A DNA stretch of 40,266 nucleotides from NCBI GenBank assembly GCA_031279555.1, contig JAITIK010000045.1, positions 1 to 40,266 on the forward strand. Direction: 5' to 3'. Below the pieces are notes generated by a model that was given only the letters and a program-made list of their open reading frames with translations, did no database searches and had not been told where the DNA came from. Shown here in pieces: positions 32,228 through 40,266 of this stretch. The position numbers were made by a program, and so were the translations under genes. The stretch comes from Treponema sp. GTDB taxonomy: Bacteria; Spirochaetota; Spirochaetia; Treponematales; Breznakiellaceae. Position 1 is the stretch's first letter. Every line of letters begins with the position of its first letter.

Positions 32228-33079
32228 CTACTCCTGGCCTACTTTGAAATACACGTAGTCTGCTATGCAAACCTTTGCTCCGGTCTGTTTGCCGAAGTTG
32301 TCAAGCGCCTGCGCCACCGTGATCTTTTCATCTTTGATGTAGCCTTGATCCAACATACAGATAGATTTAAGGTACTTGTTGAGTTTGCCTTTGAGGATGC
32401 CCTGCTTCTGCTGTTCGCTCTTTCCCTTGAGACCCTCGTCGGCGTCTATCTGCTTGCGGAAAATTTCTTCCTGTTCTTTAATAAACGCCGGGTCGAGTTT
32501 CGCCTGATCGATCACTACGGGCGTAAAAGCCGCAATGTGCATGGCGAGACTGTAGGCGAAGTTTTCCGCGTCGGCGGACTCGAAGACGCCGCTCTTGTCC
32601 GCAGACAGTTTCACCACAATGCCGATGTTGCCATCCCCGTGGATGTACCGCGTAAGGCGCTCGTTGTCTGCGGCCACAACCCGTTTAAGGCGTTTAAGCG
32701 CCAAGTTCTCTCGTATCTTGGTTGCAAGGTCTGTTACCAGAGCGCTCAGCGCCTCGGTGGGAGCGTCTATATCTTCCTCAAGAACCTTGTCCGCAATAAC
32801 GCCGCCAAGCTCAATAAATTCGGGATTGCGGGCGACAAAATCGGTTTCAGAGGCAAGCTCTACGAGCGCCGCCTTCTTGCCTTCTATTTTTACAAAAATT
32901 TTACCCTCGTTGGTCGCACGTTCCGCACGTTTTTCAACCGCCGCAAGCCCCTTTTCTTTAAGGAGCTTCTCAGCCGCGCCAAAATCGCCGTTCGTCTCTT
33001 CCAAGGCTTTCTTACACTCCATTGGTCCGGCTCCGGTCTTTTCCCGGAGCTTCTTCACTTCTACAGCGCTTATCGCCAT
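32228..33079 (-). CDS. tsf: translation elongation factor Ts
   Basis: Nucleotide exchange factor for EF-Tu, 283 residues. The N-terminal module AVEVKKLREKTGAGPMECKK and the TDFVARN contact loop are typical; the core and the C-terminal module (HIAAFTPVVI...) are complete. The ATG follows the rpsB TAA with no gap, so it is coupled to rpsB. Confidence 0.97.
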   Translation of the reverse strand: MAISAVEVKKLREKTGAGPMECKKALEETNGDFGAAEKLLKEKGLAAVEKRAERATNEGKIFVKIEGKKAALVELASETDFVARNPEFIELGGVIADKVLEEDIDAPTEALSALVTDLATKIRENLALKRLKRVVAADNERLTRYIHGDGNIGIVVKLSADKSGVFESADAENFAYSLAMHIAAFTPVVIDQAKLDPAFIKEQEEIFRKQIDADEGLKGKSEQQKQGILKGKLNKYLKSICMLDQGYIKDEKITVAQALDNFGKQTGAKVCIADYVYFKVGQE

Positions 33080-33967
33080 TTAATTGTCTCCTTTATATAT
33101 TTTATCCACATCAACGGGAAGCTCATCATCATCGTCCCCATCAGCATCGCCGCTCTTTACTGAAGCGGCGGCGCCTGATTTATAGGCGTCAATGTCAACC
33201 TCAGCGTCCTCTTCCTTGAGAGAAGCGTCGGTTAAAATATCTTCCATGGCTTCATCGCCAGCTTCTTCCAATATGCGCAACCCCACTTCGTTATCGGTCT
33301 CTATCACCGCGTTCGCTATGATCTGGGTGAACAGCGTAATGGCGCGGATCGCATCGTCATTGCCGGGAATAGGGTAATCAATGCCCTCCGGGTTGCAATT
33401 CGTATCGACCACCGCCGCAATGGGAATGCCCATGCGTTGCGCTTCGGCGACCGCAATGGCTTCTTTCTTCGTGTCAATGATGAACAGGATGCCGGGCAAC
33501 TCCTTCATTTCCTTGATGCCGCCCAAGTTTTTTTGGAGTTTCTCCCGCTCCTTGCTTAAAGCCGCGATTTCTTTTTTGGTGAGGTTTTCAAAGGTGCCGT
33601 CAACTTCCATTTTTTCGAGTTTCTTCAGACGGCGCAACGATTCTTTAATGGTGACAAAATTGGTGAGCATGCCGCCTAGCCACCGGTTATTCACATAGAA
33701 CATGCCACACCGTTCGGCTTCTTTCTGGATCGCCTGTTCGGCCTGTTTCTTGGTGCCGACAAACAACACGGTTTTGCCGGATTTGATGATCCTCCTGACC
33801 GCTTCATAGGCGTCTTTGATCGCCTGAATGGTTTTCTGGAGATCAATGATATGAATTCCATTCCGTTCCGCGAAAATGTACTTTTTCATACGCGGATCCC
33901 AACGCCTCACTTGATGACCGAAGTGTACTCCGGACTCAAGCAAACTTTTCATAGTAACTACTGCCAC
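33080..33967 (-). CDS. rpsB: 30S ribosomal protein S2
   Basis: Small-subunit protein of 295 residues: [49 protein letters not shown] and [20 protein letters not shown]-type block (here [19 protein letters not shown]). The last 55 residues are an acidic extension with an Asp run not found in E. coli S2. The start is GTG at 33967 with AGGAGG in good position. First gene of a six-gene coupled unit. Confidence 0.97.
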   Translation of the reverse strand: MAVVTMKSLLESGVHFGHQVRRWDPRMKKYIFAERNGIHIIDLQKTIQAIKDAYEAVRRIIKSGKTVLFVGTKKQAEQAIQKEAERCGMFYVNNRWLGGMLTNFVTIKESLRRLKKLEKMEVDGTFENLTKKEIAALSKEREKLQKNLGGIKEMKELPGILFIIDTKKEAIAVAEAQRMGIPIAAVVDTNCNPEGIDYPIPGNDDAIRAITLFTQIIANAVIETDNEVGLRILEEAGDEAMEDILTDASLKEEDAEVDIDAYKSGAAASVKSGDADGDDDDELPVDVDKIYKGDN

Positions 33968-34110
33968 AAAATCCTCCTGCCTGCTTTACAAAAGGATGTT
34001 TCGCCACATCCTTTTGTTCCTTCCCTGTATCTCACCGTACGGTGGAAACTGTGCGGATATATCCGCCGCCGGTTTCAAAATGCGTCCTTTGGACTGCCGT
34101 TTTGAAGCGG
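33968..34110 (-). promoter_or_regulatory. structured rpsB leader
   Basis: About 143 bases rich in symmetric elements: ACAAAAGGATGT-TTCGCC-ACATCCTTTTGT (33988-34017), CACCGTACGGTG (34033-34044), GCGGATATATCCGC (34053-34066) and GTCC-TTT-GGAC. The 12-bp stem ends about 10 bases before the ribosome-binding site. An S2 autoregulatory leader is a reasonable reading. Confidence 0.5.
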
Positions 34111-34116
34111 TCTTAT

Positions 34117-34145
34117 ACTATACCTAGTAATAGAAAAAAAAACAA
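34117..34145 (-). promoter_or_regulatory. sigma70-type promoter of the rpsB unit
   Basis: On the minus strand TTGTTT (34145-34140), a T-rich 17-base spacer and TATAGT (34122-34117). Confidence 0.55.
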
Positions 34146-34249
34146 GGGGGAAATCTTGCTCATGGAACGGACTGAAGCGCGGCTTGACGTCGCCAGCGCC
34201 AAGCTGCGGCGGTTTTAATTTGGCAAACAGCGTTTTTAAAACGAAGTTT

Positions 34250-35884
34250 TCAGGATGCCATTTTGTTTGTCATCGCCCGGATGATGCGGGTTTTGTACTC
34301 GTGAAGGGAAGCGCGATCCTCCACGAGGATTCGCGTAGAGAACGCGCCGTTGTTCAAAACAAGGATTTCATCAGAGACCTCAAGAAGATCGTCAATGTCC
34401 GTGGAAAAAAGCAAAATAGAATGCCGCCGCGCAATGGAGCGCAACTTTTCCGCGAGCACTTTCCGCGCCTGCGCATCCAACCCCCAGCCCGGTTCAGATA
34501 AAATGAGCAGGCTTTCCCGCTCCGCCGCTCTGTTTGCCGCAGCGTCAGAAGACGCCGGAGGGGGAGAAGCTTGAGCGTCCAATTCGGCAAGTTCGCGCTC
34601 TAAAAGCAGTTTCTGCAATTGACCGCCTGAAAAAGACGAGGCCGTTTCCCGCGTTGAACGGCTGAAACCGGCTCTCGCCATGATCTTTTGCGCCCATGAG
34701 TCAAGAAACGGCTTGTCGAGAAAAAAAGAGCGTGAGGGCTGCCTGCGATGGGCGTGAACGACAAGGTTGTCCCAAACAGAAAGATTTATCGCAAGACAGG
34801 CGTTTGTACGGTCGGCGTTCAGATACGCCATGCCCGCATTGCGAAACAGCGCCGGCGCCTTGCCGCGCTTTTCTGAAGACAATCTCGTATTATTGAGAGT
34901 GATATCGCCTGACGTAATGGGAAGCAGCCCCGCAAGCGCCAGTTCCAGCGTCTCAAGCCCGCTGTCTCTGACGCCGGCTATGCCGGTGATGCTGTTGGAG
35001 CGAATCTCCATATCAATGGCGCGGACAAACGGTTTGCCCGGCGCTTTCACCGTAAGGTTTTTGACGGAAAGGACAACGCTCCGCGCGTTTCGCCCGCTTT
35101 GCGCCGTCTTTGAGCGGGGGGAAATTTCGTATGCAGGTTGCTCGCCAGCATCGGGCGATGCGTCGGCGTGAGAGGTTTCCCCAAACATAAGCCCGTTCAG
35201 CGTTTTCACATCGGCGTTTTTCGCCTTCAATGCCGCAACGGTTTTTCCGGCGCGGAGAACTGTTATCCTATCGGCGAACGAGAGGACTTCGTCCAGTTTG
35301 TGGGAAATAATGATTAGGGAAAATCCGCGCCGCTTCAGCGTGGTAAAGAGGGTAAAAAGCCGTTCCGCTTCGGCGCGGGAGATGACTGCGGTCACTTCAT
35401 CGAAAATGAGAATGCGGCATCTCCGAAGGAGCAGGTTGAGGATGGCCGCATATTGCCGTTGGCTAACGGACAGCCCGCCAGCCCGCCGGTCCAGGGGGAG
35501 ATCGAATCCCCATTGGCCGCACAGATCGCGCGCTTGTTTGCGTTGCAACGCGGGGCGGACAAAAAATCCATTCTCCGCGCCCAACGCGCAGTTTTCCCAG
35601 ACCGTAAGATCGGAAACAAGGGACGGATGCTGCCGCACCATGCCGATGCCGTTGTTGAGCGCGTCTTTTGGGGATTTGAAACCGCGTTCCGCGTTGTTTA
35701 TAATAATACGTCCGCTTGAGAGAGGCAGGCTGCCGGCAAGGATATGCATAAGCGTTGACTTGCCCGCCCCGTTCTCGCCTACAAGCGCGTGGATCTCACC
35801 TTCACGAAGGTTAAAATCCGCGTTGTCAAGCGCGTGAACTCCATTTGCCGGAAATCGCTTGGTTATATGAACGAGTTGTACCAC
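34250..35884 (-). CDS. simple sugar / nucleoside ABC transporter ATP-binding protein (two ABC domains)
   Basis: Cytosolic ATPase of 544 residues like NupO/YufO or MglA/RbsA. Domain 1 (1-245) has Walker A GENGAGKST, Q-loop MVRQHPSL, signature LSVSQRQ and Walker B LIFDEVTAV, where Val replaces the usual Pro; then H-loop IIISHKLDE. Domain 2 (about 268-540) has a degenerate Walker A GVRDSGLETLE without Lys, as is usual for this family, signature FSGGQLQK, and LLILSEPGWGLD. A 35-residue low-complexity insert (SPPPASSDAAANRAAERES) precedes Walker B. It lies 13 bases after deoD, suggesting nucleoside import and salvage. No permease or receptor gene is nearby. Confidence 0.88.
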   Translation of the reverse strand: MVQLVHITKRFPANGVHALDNADFNLREGEIHALVGENGAGKSTLMHILAGSLPLSSGRIIINNAERGFKSPKDALNNGIGMVRQHPSLVSDLTVWENCALGAENGFFVRPALQRKQARDLCGQWGFDLPLDRRAGGLSVSQRQYAAILNLLLRRCRILIFDEVTAVISRAEAERLFTLFTTLKRRGFSLIIISHKLDEVLSFADRITVLRAGKTVAALKAKNADVKTLNGLMFGETSHADASPDAGEQPAYEISPRSKTAQSGRNARSVVLSVKNLTVKAPGKPFVRAIDMEIRSNSITGIAGVRDSGLETLELALAGLLPITSGDITLNNTRLSSEKRGKAPALFRNAGMAYLNADRTNACLAINLSVWDNLVVHAHRRQPSRSFFLDKPFLDSWAQKIMARAGFSRSTRETASSFSGGQLQKLLLERELAELDAQASPPPASSDAAANRAAERESLLILSEPGWGLDAQARKVLAEKLRSIARRHSILLFSTDIDDLLEVSDEILVLNNGAFSTRILVEDRASLHEYKTRIIRAMTNKMAS

Positions 35885-35897
35885 TGGCGGCGATCAT

Positions 35898-36602
35898 TCA
35901 GGAGATCGCCGTTTCAAGGGCAATCTCCGCCATTTGGGTCAATGTCCGCTGTCTTTCTTCCGCAGTTGTCGTTTCTCCGGTGATCATGTGATCGGAAATA
36001 GTGAGCAGAGCGAGGGCTTGCCGCCTGTATTTCGCCGCCAGCGTGTAGAGTTCGGCCGTCTCCATTTCAAGCGCGAGGCAGCCGAATTTCGCCCACAGTT
36101 TCCAGTCATCCGGGTTTTCGGCGTAGAACATGTCCGAAGAAACAACGGCGCCCGTCTTCACCTCCCATCCTTTAGCCGCCGCAATGTCATAGGCTGTTTT
36201 TAGCAGAGGGAAAGATGCGGAGGGAGCGAAGCTCCGTCCGCCGAATCGGATGCTGTTTGCGCCCGAATCGGTTGAGGCCGCAGTCGCCAGCACCACATCG
36301 CGCACCTTAAGGTCGTTCTGAATGGAACCGGCGGTGCCGATGCGGATGGCTTTCTGTACGTTGTATTCACGGAACAGTTCGTTCACGTAAATGGAAATTG
36401 AGGGGATGCCCATGCCCGTCCCCTGCACTGATATGGGTTTGCCTTTATAGGCGCCGGTATAGCCGAACATATTGCGCACCGCCGTATACTGGCGGGCGTT
36501 TTCAAGAAACGTTTCCGCTATGAATTTTGCGCGCAATGGATCCCCGGGCAAGAGAATCGTTTGGGCGATCTCGTCTGGCTTCGCCGCGATATGAGTTGAC
36601 AT
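35898..36602 (-). CDS. deoD: purine nucleoside phosphorylase, DeoD type
   Basis: Cleaves purine nucleosides with phosphate to free base and ribose 1-phosphate. 234 residues, family length. [15 protein letters not shown] binds phosphate; [52 protein letters not shown] (Glu-Met-Glu for ribose) and ISDHMITGE with the catalytic Asp follow. The ATG at 36602 has AAAGGAG eleven bases upstream; the longer open frame is rejected because it lacks family similarity. Operon with the nucleoside-type ABC ATPase. Confidence 0.95.
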   Translation of the reverse strand: MSTHIAAKPDEIAQTILLPGDPLRAKFIAETFLENARQYTAVRNMFGYTGAYKGKPISVQGTGMGIPSISIYVNELFREYNVQKAIRIGTAGSIQNDLKVRDVVLATAASTDSGANSIRFGGRSFAPSASFPLLKTAYDIAAAKGWEVKTGAVVSSDMFYAENPDDWKLWAKFGCLALEMETAELYTLAAKYRRQALALLTISDHMITGETTTAEERQRTLTQMAEIALETAIS

Positions 36603-36735
36603 AATGAACGCCGCTCCTTTTGTCAAAAGAATAGCATAGTTGATGGAGGTATGGGAAGGGGGCGGTTTTGCGCTATATGAGCGGACGCCTCCGAAAAGCC
36701 TCATTTCAAAATGCCGCCAAAACCCACGGATGCCG

Positions 36736-36756
36736 TCTCAAGGGCGCGCCTTGAGA
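36736..36756. repeat. TCTCAAGG-GCGCG-CCTTGAGA inverted repeat
   Basis: Perfect 8-bp arms with a 5-base centre, about 135 bases upstream of deoD. It could be an operator or a boundary of the accessory region that follows. Confidence 0.4.
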
Positions 36757-37009
36757 ATTAGAAAATAAAGCCAACGCTATTCCTCCAGCGTCTGGAACGC
36801 GGTTCGACTGGGCGATCCGCTGACGCAGGATTGCTTTATTGACATGTCGCTGATCCGCTTTGATAAGCGCGATCTTGAACATAAGCGTCTATAAAACGGA
36901 CTCATCTTTCTTTACCAGGTTTTCAAGATCGTCGCCATACTGGTATATATTCCCTAAAAGTCTGCGAACCTATTGTTTTACAAGCCCTTATTATACTCAC
37001 TTGCCGTTG
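36757..37009. other. noncoding or decayed stretch
   Basis: A plus-strand reading (WNAVRLGDPLTQDCFIDMSL, ending DLEHKRL-stop near 36892) looks like the tail of some protein but has no beginning. No RNA gene or promoter is convincing. Confidence 0.3.
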
Positions 37010-38240
37010 GTTACAATGACCACAAGGTCGCGGCGGGAGCCGCGATCACCCTGTCGAACGACCCGAACAACGGGTGTACATTCAGCCATTGCGCGGTGGA
37101 CGGGAGCCTACGGGCGGCGGCATCTTCACTCTGAGCAAAAACGCGGCTGTAAGCGGCGCGTTCACTCCTGCCAATCCTGAAACCAATCCTGCTCCTGAAC
37201 CCAGCGGGGAAAAAGCCATTGTCAGCTTCTCCATCAACGGCGTGGCGGGGGGGCGTTGATGAGGACGTGAAATCCATCAGCGAAACCTTTCCCTATGGAA
37301 TGGATGTCTCCAACCTTGCGCCTGAGATCGCTGTGTCGCCGGGCGTGACAGTCAGCCCCGCTTCCGATGGCGTGGAATTTCACCGGCCCATAAACCTACA
37401 CCGTAACAGCCGGAGACAGAAGCGCGGCGGAGTATACCGTGACGGTTACAGAGAGCGACTGTGGAAGCCTGAAAATAAACATCCGGTATGGGAAAAGTTG
37501 GGGAGAGAGGGGGGGGATAAATATGCCTCCAACGAGGTCGGCGTCTATGGCCGTCGAAACCTACACGGACTTCGCCGGGTATGATCTTTCCTGGATTGCT
37601 TTAACCGATTATGACAATCCTCAGGCATCGTATGAGAACCTTCCCGCCGAGGCGAAAGACTTCATGGCCGCTAACGGCATCATGATACATGTGAACTCGA
37701 ACGGCAATTCCGCCATTGACATTTCCCTGCGGCACATACACCTGCGGAGTGATATCTCACGTGAGACTGTTATTGATAGGTTCAGAGTTGTTCATGTTCA
37801 TGGATACAATGGTCATCACATTAGGACAGGCGATCCAGGCGATGCTACTATGGCGAATGAACTGATAATTTTTTATAAAAAATATAGCGGAACACCAGTG
37901 ATTATTGGTACCGTTTGATCCAACCATCGCGCATTCGTCGGTTTTGATGGGTGTTACAATAAAACTTACGGGTTCCGGTTCTGACTTCGATAGTAAATAT
38001 TTGGAAAACGATTCAACCAAGCCAATTCCGAATTTTAATGGCGTGAGAGATTTGGCCAATAATTATAGCGGACTTGACTCTCGATATAAATGGACGAACC
38101 AAGCTGAGCTAGATAGAGGAAGAATTGCCGCCGCTTTCCACTCCCTAGTCGTGCACTTTGCAAGCGCAAACATTCCAGGATTGATGCCGCGCTTCCGCAA
38201 AAGAAGCCGCGATGAAGGGCTATGGGCGGTTCGCGCCGCT
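37010..38240 (+). pseudogene. decayed surface/secreted protein with DUF5018-like repeat domain
   Basis: Pieces of one large exported protein lie in three frames. IFTLSKNAAVSG and EKAIVSFSINGVAG in one frame, then DEDVKSISETFPYGMDVSN...AVSPGVTVSPAS in the next, then TYTVTAGDRSAAEYTVTVTE and YDLSWIALTDYDNPQASYEN in a third. The 'fSInGvaG-id-ksI-vt-PyGtdvs-L-P-i-vsPg-tvsPas-FtgP-tYTVtA-d-S-aeYTVTVt' order matches DUF5018/Big-like modules of large treponemal surface proteins. Breaks: an extra G in a 7-G run (37248-37254), a shift near 37375, a TAA at 37391-37393, and a shift near 37905 into a frame reading FDPTIAHSSVLMGVTIKL. The 5' end is missing. Confidence 0.65.
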
Positions 38241-38315
38241 TGCCTTATTCGCGCCGTCAATTTCTTCGCGCCAATTAAAGCGAACTCCCGCCCGCCCCCT
38301 ATATAGTGGACGGCG

Positions 38316-38344
38316 TTGTCATTTTTCTCACGACAACATATAGT
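38316..38344 (+). promoter_or_regulatory. sigma70-type promoter before a very short ORF
   Basis: TTGTCA (38316-38321), 17 bases, TATAGT (38339-38344). A small AACGGT-CTCA-ACCGTT hairpin (38354-38369) follows at the start of the transcript. Confidence 0.5.
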
Positions 38345-38405
38345 ATAATAAAGAACGGTCTCAACCGTTTTGATCCCGCTCTCAAGAGACAGGAGAATGG
38401 AAGAC

Positions 38406-38456
38406 ATGACCATTGAAGAATTAGCAAAAAAAGCCGGTGAATATGCAAAAAAATAA
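38406..38456 (+). CDS. 16-residue ORF, possibly the start of a truncated gene
   Basis: ATG at 38406 with AGGAG ten bases upstream encodes MTIEELAKKAGEYAKK and stops at TAA 38454-38456; an earlier in-frame ATG lies at 38397. Amphipathic, Lys/Glu-rich. It has a promoter and ribosome-binding site but is too short to classify. Either a microprotein or a gene start cut off by the element that begins about 24 bases later. Confidence 0.35.
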   Translation: MTIEELAKKAGEYAKK

Positions 38457-38479
38457 TGTGTAAAAGTACGCGCGCCTTC

Positions 38480-38575
38480 GTCTAACCGGTCTGCTTGCGC
38501 TTCGCCGCCCTGCGGACGGCTCGGTATTTATATTCGGACCGCCAACCGTCGCATACAGCCGGAACGCTAGATGCA
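38480..38575. repeat. attC-like recombination site (integron cassette type)
   Basis: GTCTAAC (38480-38486) fits the R'' consensus RYYYAAC exactly, and GCTAGAT (38566-38572) fits GTTRRRY with one mismatch. Between them the arms pair imperfectly: TCTA/TAGA, CCGG/CCGG with one extra T before CTG/CAG, then TTGCG/CGCAT. An unpaired extra base on one arm is characteristic of attC. The length of 96 bp is within range. No integrase gene is in the window. Confidence 0.4.
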
Positions 38576-38650
38576 ATTTACGCAAAATGTTTTGAAAAAT
38601 GTAATTAACAAAACTAAGAAAATTGGATAAAATAGAAATTGAGATTATTT

Positions 38651-40266
38651 ATGGGTAGTTTTCAGACACCAATAACAATAGCGCAAGCTATTGAAAGAAT
38701 TAAACGAAACGAATGTCTTTTACCGGTTTTTCAACGTGAATTTAAATGGGGCCGGACCGCATAGAGTGATTATTTGATTCCATCATGCTAGGATATCCTT
38801 TTAGTTCAATGCTTTTCTGGAAAGTAAAAGAGGATATGAAGGCGCCGTTCCTACAAATTCCTTGACAAATATATTAAAAACAAGAAAATACATAGTGAAA
38901 CAATGCCAACCCAAGGTTGAATGATTTTCATGCGGTTCTTGATGGACAACAGCGTTTAACATCTCTTTATATTGGTTTATGTGGGAGTTATGCCTATCAC
39001 GAATACCGTCGATCTTGGAATTATAGTGAATGGACATATCCTACGCGGCATCTGTATCTAAATCTAACATCCACTTATACAAAAAAAGAAAGTGATCGAA
39101 AATACAAAATAAAGCAGATGCTGAGGAATTAGATTTATATATTGATGATGACAATGAAAAATGATTTAGAATAGGAAGAATACTCAGTCTACATAGTAAT
39201 GATGATTTTTGGATTGACGAGTTTGTTGAAGAACATAACCTTGTCAAGTATTCTAAAAAAACGCTTCAACGTTTTGATAAGGTCGTATTTAATATTTCTA
39301 GCATTAATTATTATGAAGAAGAAGCGGAACCTGATAAAGCTGTGAATATTTTTGTCAGGATAAATTCGGGTGGCATGCCGCTTGGTTTCTCTGATATTCT
39401 TATGTCGATAGTGACAGCAACGTGGAAAAAGAAAAATGCCCGTGAAGAAATATACGGTTTGGTTGATACTGTTAACTCACTTGATTTTGGTATAGACAAA
39501 AACTATATTCTCAAATCCTTTTTATACCTGTATCACCGTGATGTACGATTTCGTGTTGTCAGTTCTAACAATAATTTCATAAAAACTATAGAAGAAAACT
39601 GGAAAGATATACGGAATGCAATCATAAGCCTGTTTGAACTATTAATGACTTTTGGGCTGAATCATTTTCACGCTAACATCAAACAATGCAACTCTACCAG
39701 TGTTGTATTATATCTACCACAAAAACATTTGCATAAATTTTTCAACAAAAACTGAATACAAAAATGATCGTGAAATTATCAGAAAATGGCTATTTACTGT
39801 TATCCTAAGGAAAATATTTGGTAGTTCAGCTGATTCTGTTTTGGCACAGACGCGCCGTGCATTTTCAGATGATGTTGAAAAACAAAAGATAGGTGGATTT
39901 TCATTGTTTTCAAACGAAAAGATAAATAAAGAAATACGCAAATTCTGAGATGTTGGCGAAGACTTTATAGAAGAGTTACTTTGGACTCAGAAAGATGATA
40001 GATATACTTTTTCTATACTTGCTCTGTTGTATCCTAATATGGACTATAAAAATAACAATTTTAATAAGGTTCATACGCATCCTATGGCGTTATTTGATGA
40101 TATACCACAAAATACAAAAGATGAATTGGGTTGGAAATGTTACAATCCTATTTTGAATTTACAAATGCTGGACAAAAATGAAAACAAATCTAAACAGGAT
40201 AAACCTCTTAAAAAATGGGTTGAGCAAGAAACAAAAAATTGTGATAAGAAACGGTCTATGGAAAGT
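38651..40266 (+). pseudogene. DUF262 (GmrS/GmrD-like) gene, multiply broken, runs off the window
   Basis: DUF262 proteins are nucleotide-dependent nucleases or regulators in phage-defence systems. The conserved order is intact: IERIKRNECLLPVFQREFKW, LFDSIMLGYPFSSMLFWKV, NDFHAVLDGQQRLTSLYIGL, VNIFVRINSGGMPLGFSDIL, and a C-terminal region with NPILNLQMLDKNENKSK. The frame changes five times (near 38750, 38850, 38916, 39100 and 39700). In-frame TGA codons at 38767, 39162 and 39946 sit where Trp is expected (IE-x-LFDS, NEK-x-FRIG, KF-x-DVGED). Codon use is AT-rich compared with the left 36 kb, which suggests transfer. It begins 75 bases after the attC-like site. It cannot make a full product as read. 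Confidence 0.8.

Noticed and set aside
32183-33163. Long plus-strand frame opposite tsf
   Set aside because: The opposite strand encodes complete elongation factor Ts; the frame is an artefact of codon bias.
37757-38413. Minus-strand frames opposite the surface-protein remnant
   Set aside because: Composition and lack of starts with ribosome-binding sites suggest shadows; the plus-strand fragments show the domain pattern.
38651-40266. Host-wide reassignment of TGA to Trp
   Set aside because: TGA ends several intact genes here with overlapping starts (recX, amidase, glycosidase, uppS), so it is a normal stop in this genome.
1-40266. CRISPR arrays
   Set aside because: No series of direct repeats with regular unique spacers was seen; the only tandem repeats are the coding 27-bp units.

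Overview
The window looks like the chromosome of a spirochaete of the Treponema group, probably a gut symbiont type. The evidence is a FlaA flagellar sheath protein, a PUR-domain nucleic-acid-binding protein like Borrelia BpuR, a 29-residue mS38-like ribosomal protein, and the order rpsB-tsf-frr-uppS-cdsA-dxr with no pyrH between tsf and frr. Base composition is roughly half G+C until about 38 kb and becomes AT-rich after that. TGA is an ordinary stop codon here. The species cannot be fixed from the sequence alone.

Layout. 0-3.3 kb: the start of a TRAP-type substrate-binding protein and the feoAB iron(II) uptake operon, both minus. 3.3-5.9 kb: one minus-strand unit of tRNA-Thr, tRNA-Tyr, a serine hydrolase and a poly(A) polymerase/CCA-adding-type enzyme. 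6.1-9.5 kb: a plus-strand, translationally coupled set of a radical SAM protein, a family 3 glycosidase and a GNAT protein. 9.5-10.5 kb: a sigma70-family sigma factor behind a consensus sigma54 promoter and an intrinsic-terminator-like hairpin. 11-12.9 kb: a secreted acidic-repeat protein, a dead transposase and a long hairpin. 13-20 kb: dxs, the mS38-like protein, recX-acyP, rplM-rpsI, a PUR protein and a phosphohexomutase. 20-23 kb: an orphan sugar-binding lipoprotein and a REC/HD-GYP regulator carrying a 17-G tract. 23-28.8 kb, plus strand: ATP-grasp, amidase and GerMN genes, flaA, and an alarmone synthetase with TPR repeats. 28.8-34.1 kb, minus strand: rpsB to dxr. 34.2-36.6 kb: a nucleoside-type ABC ATPase and deoD. 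36.7 kb to the end: a decayed accessory region with a frameshifted surface-protein remnant, an attC-like site and a wrecked DUF262 gene.

How the parts relate. dxs, dxr and uppS supply isoprenoid precursors and the undecaprenyl carrier, and cdsA supplies CDP-diacylglycerol; the amidase, glycosidase and GerMN protein act on the envelope. rpsB, tsf, frr, rplM, rpsI and the mS38-like peptide serve translation. The strongest regulatory signal is the sigma54 promoter in front of a second sigma factor, which resembles the RpoN-RpoS cascade of Borrelia but adds a possible attenuator in the leader. Other recurring themes are poly-G tracts, tandem coding repeats and palindromic hairpins with a shared core (CCCAAAAC-TTCA-GTTTTGGG).
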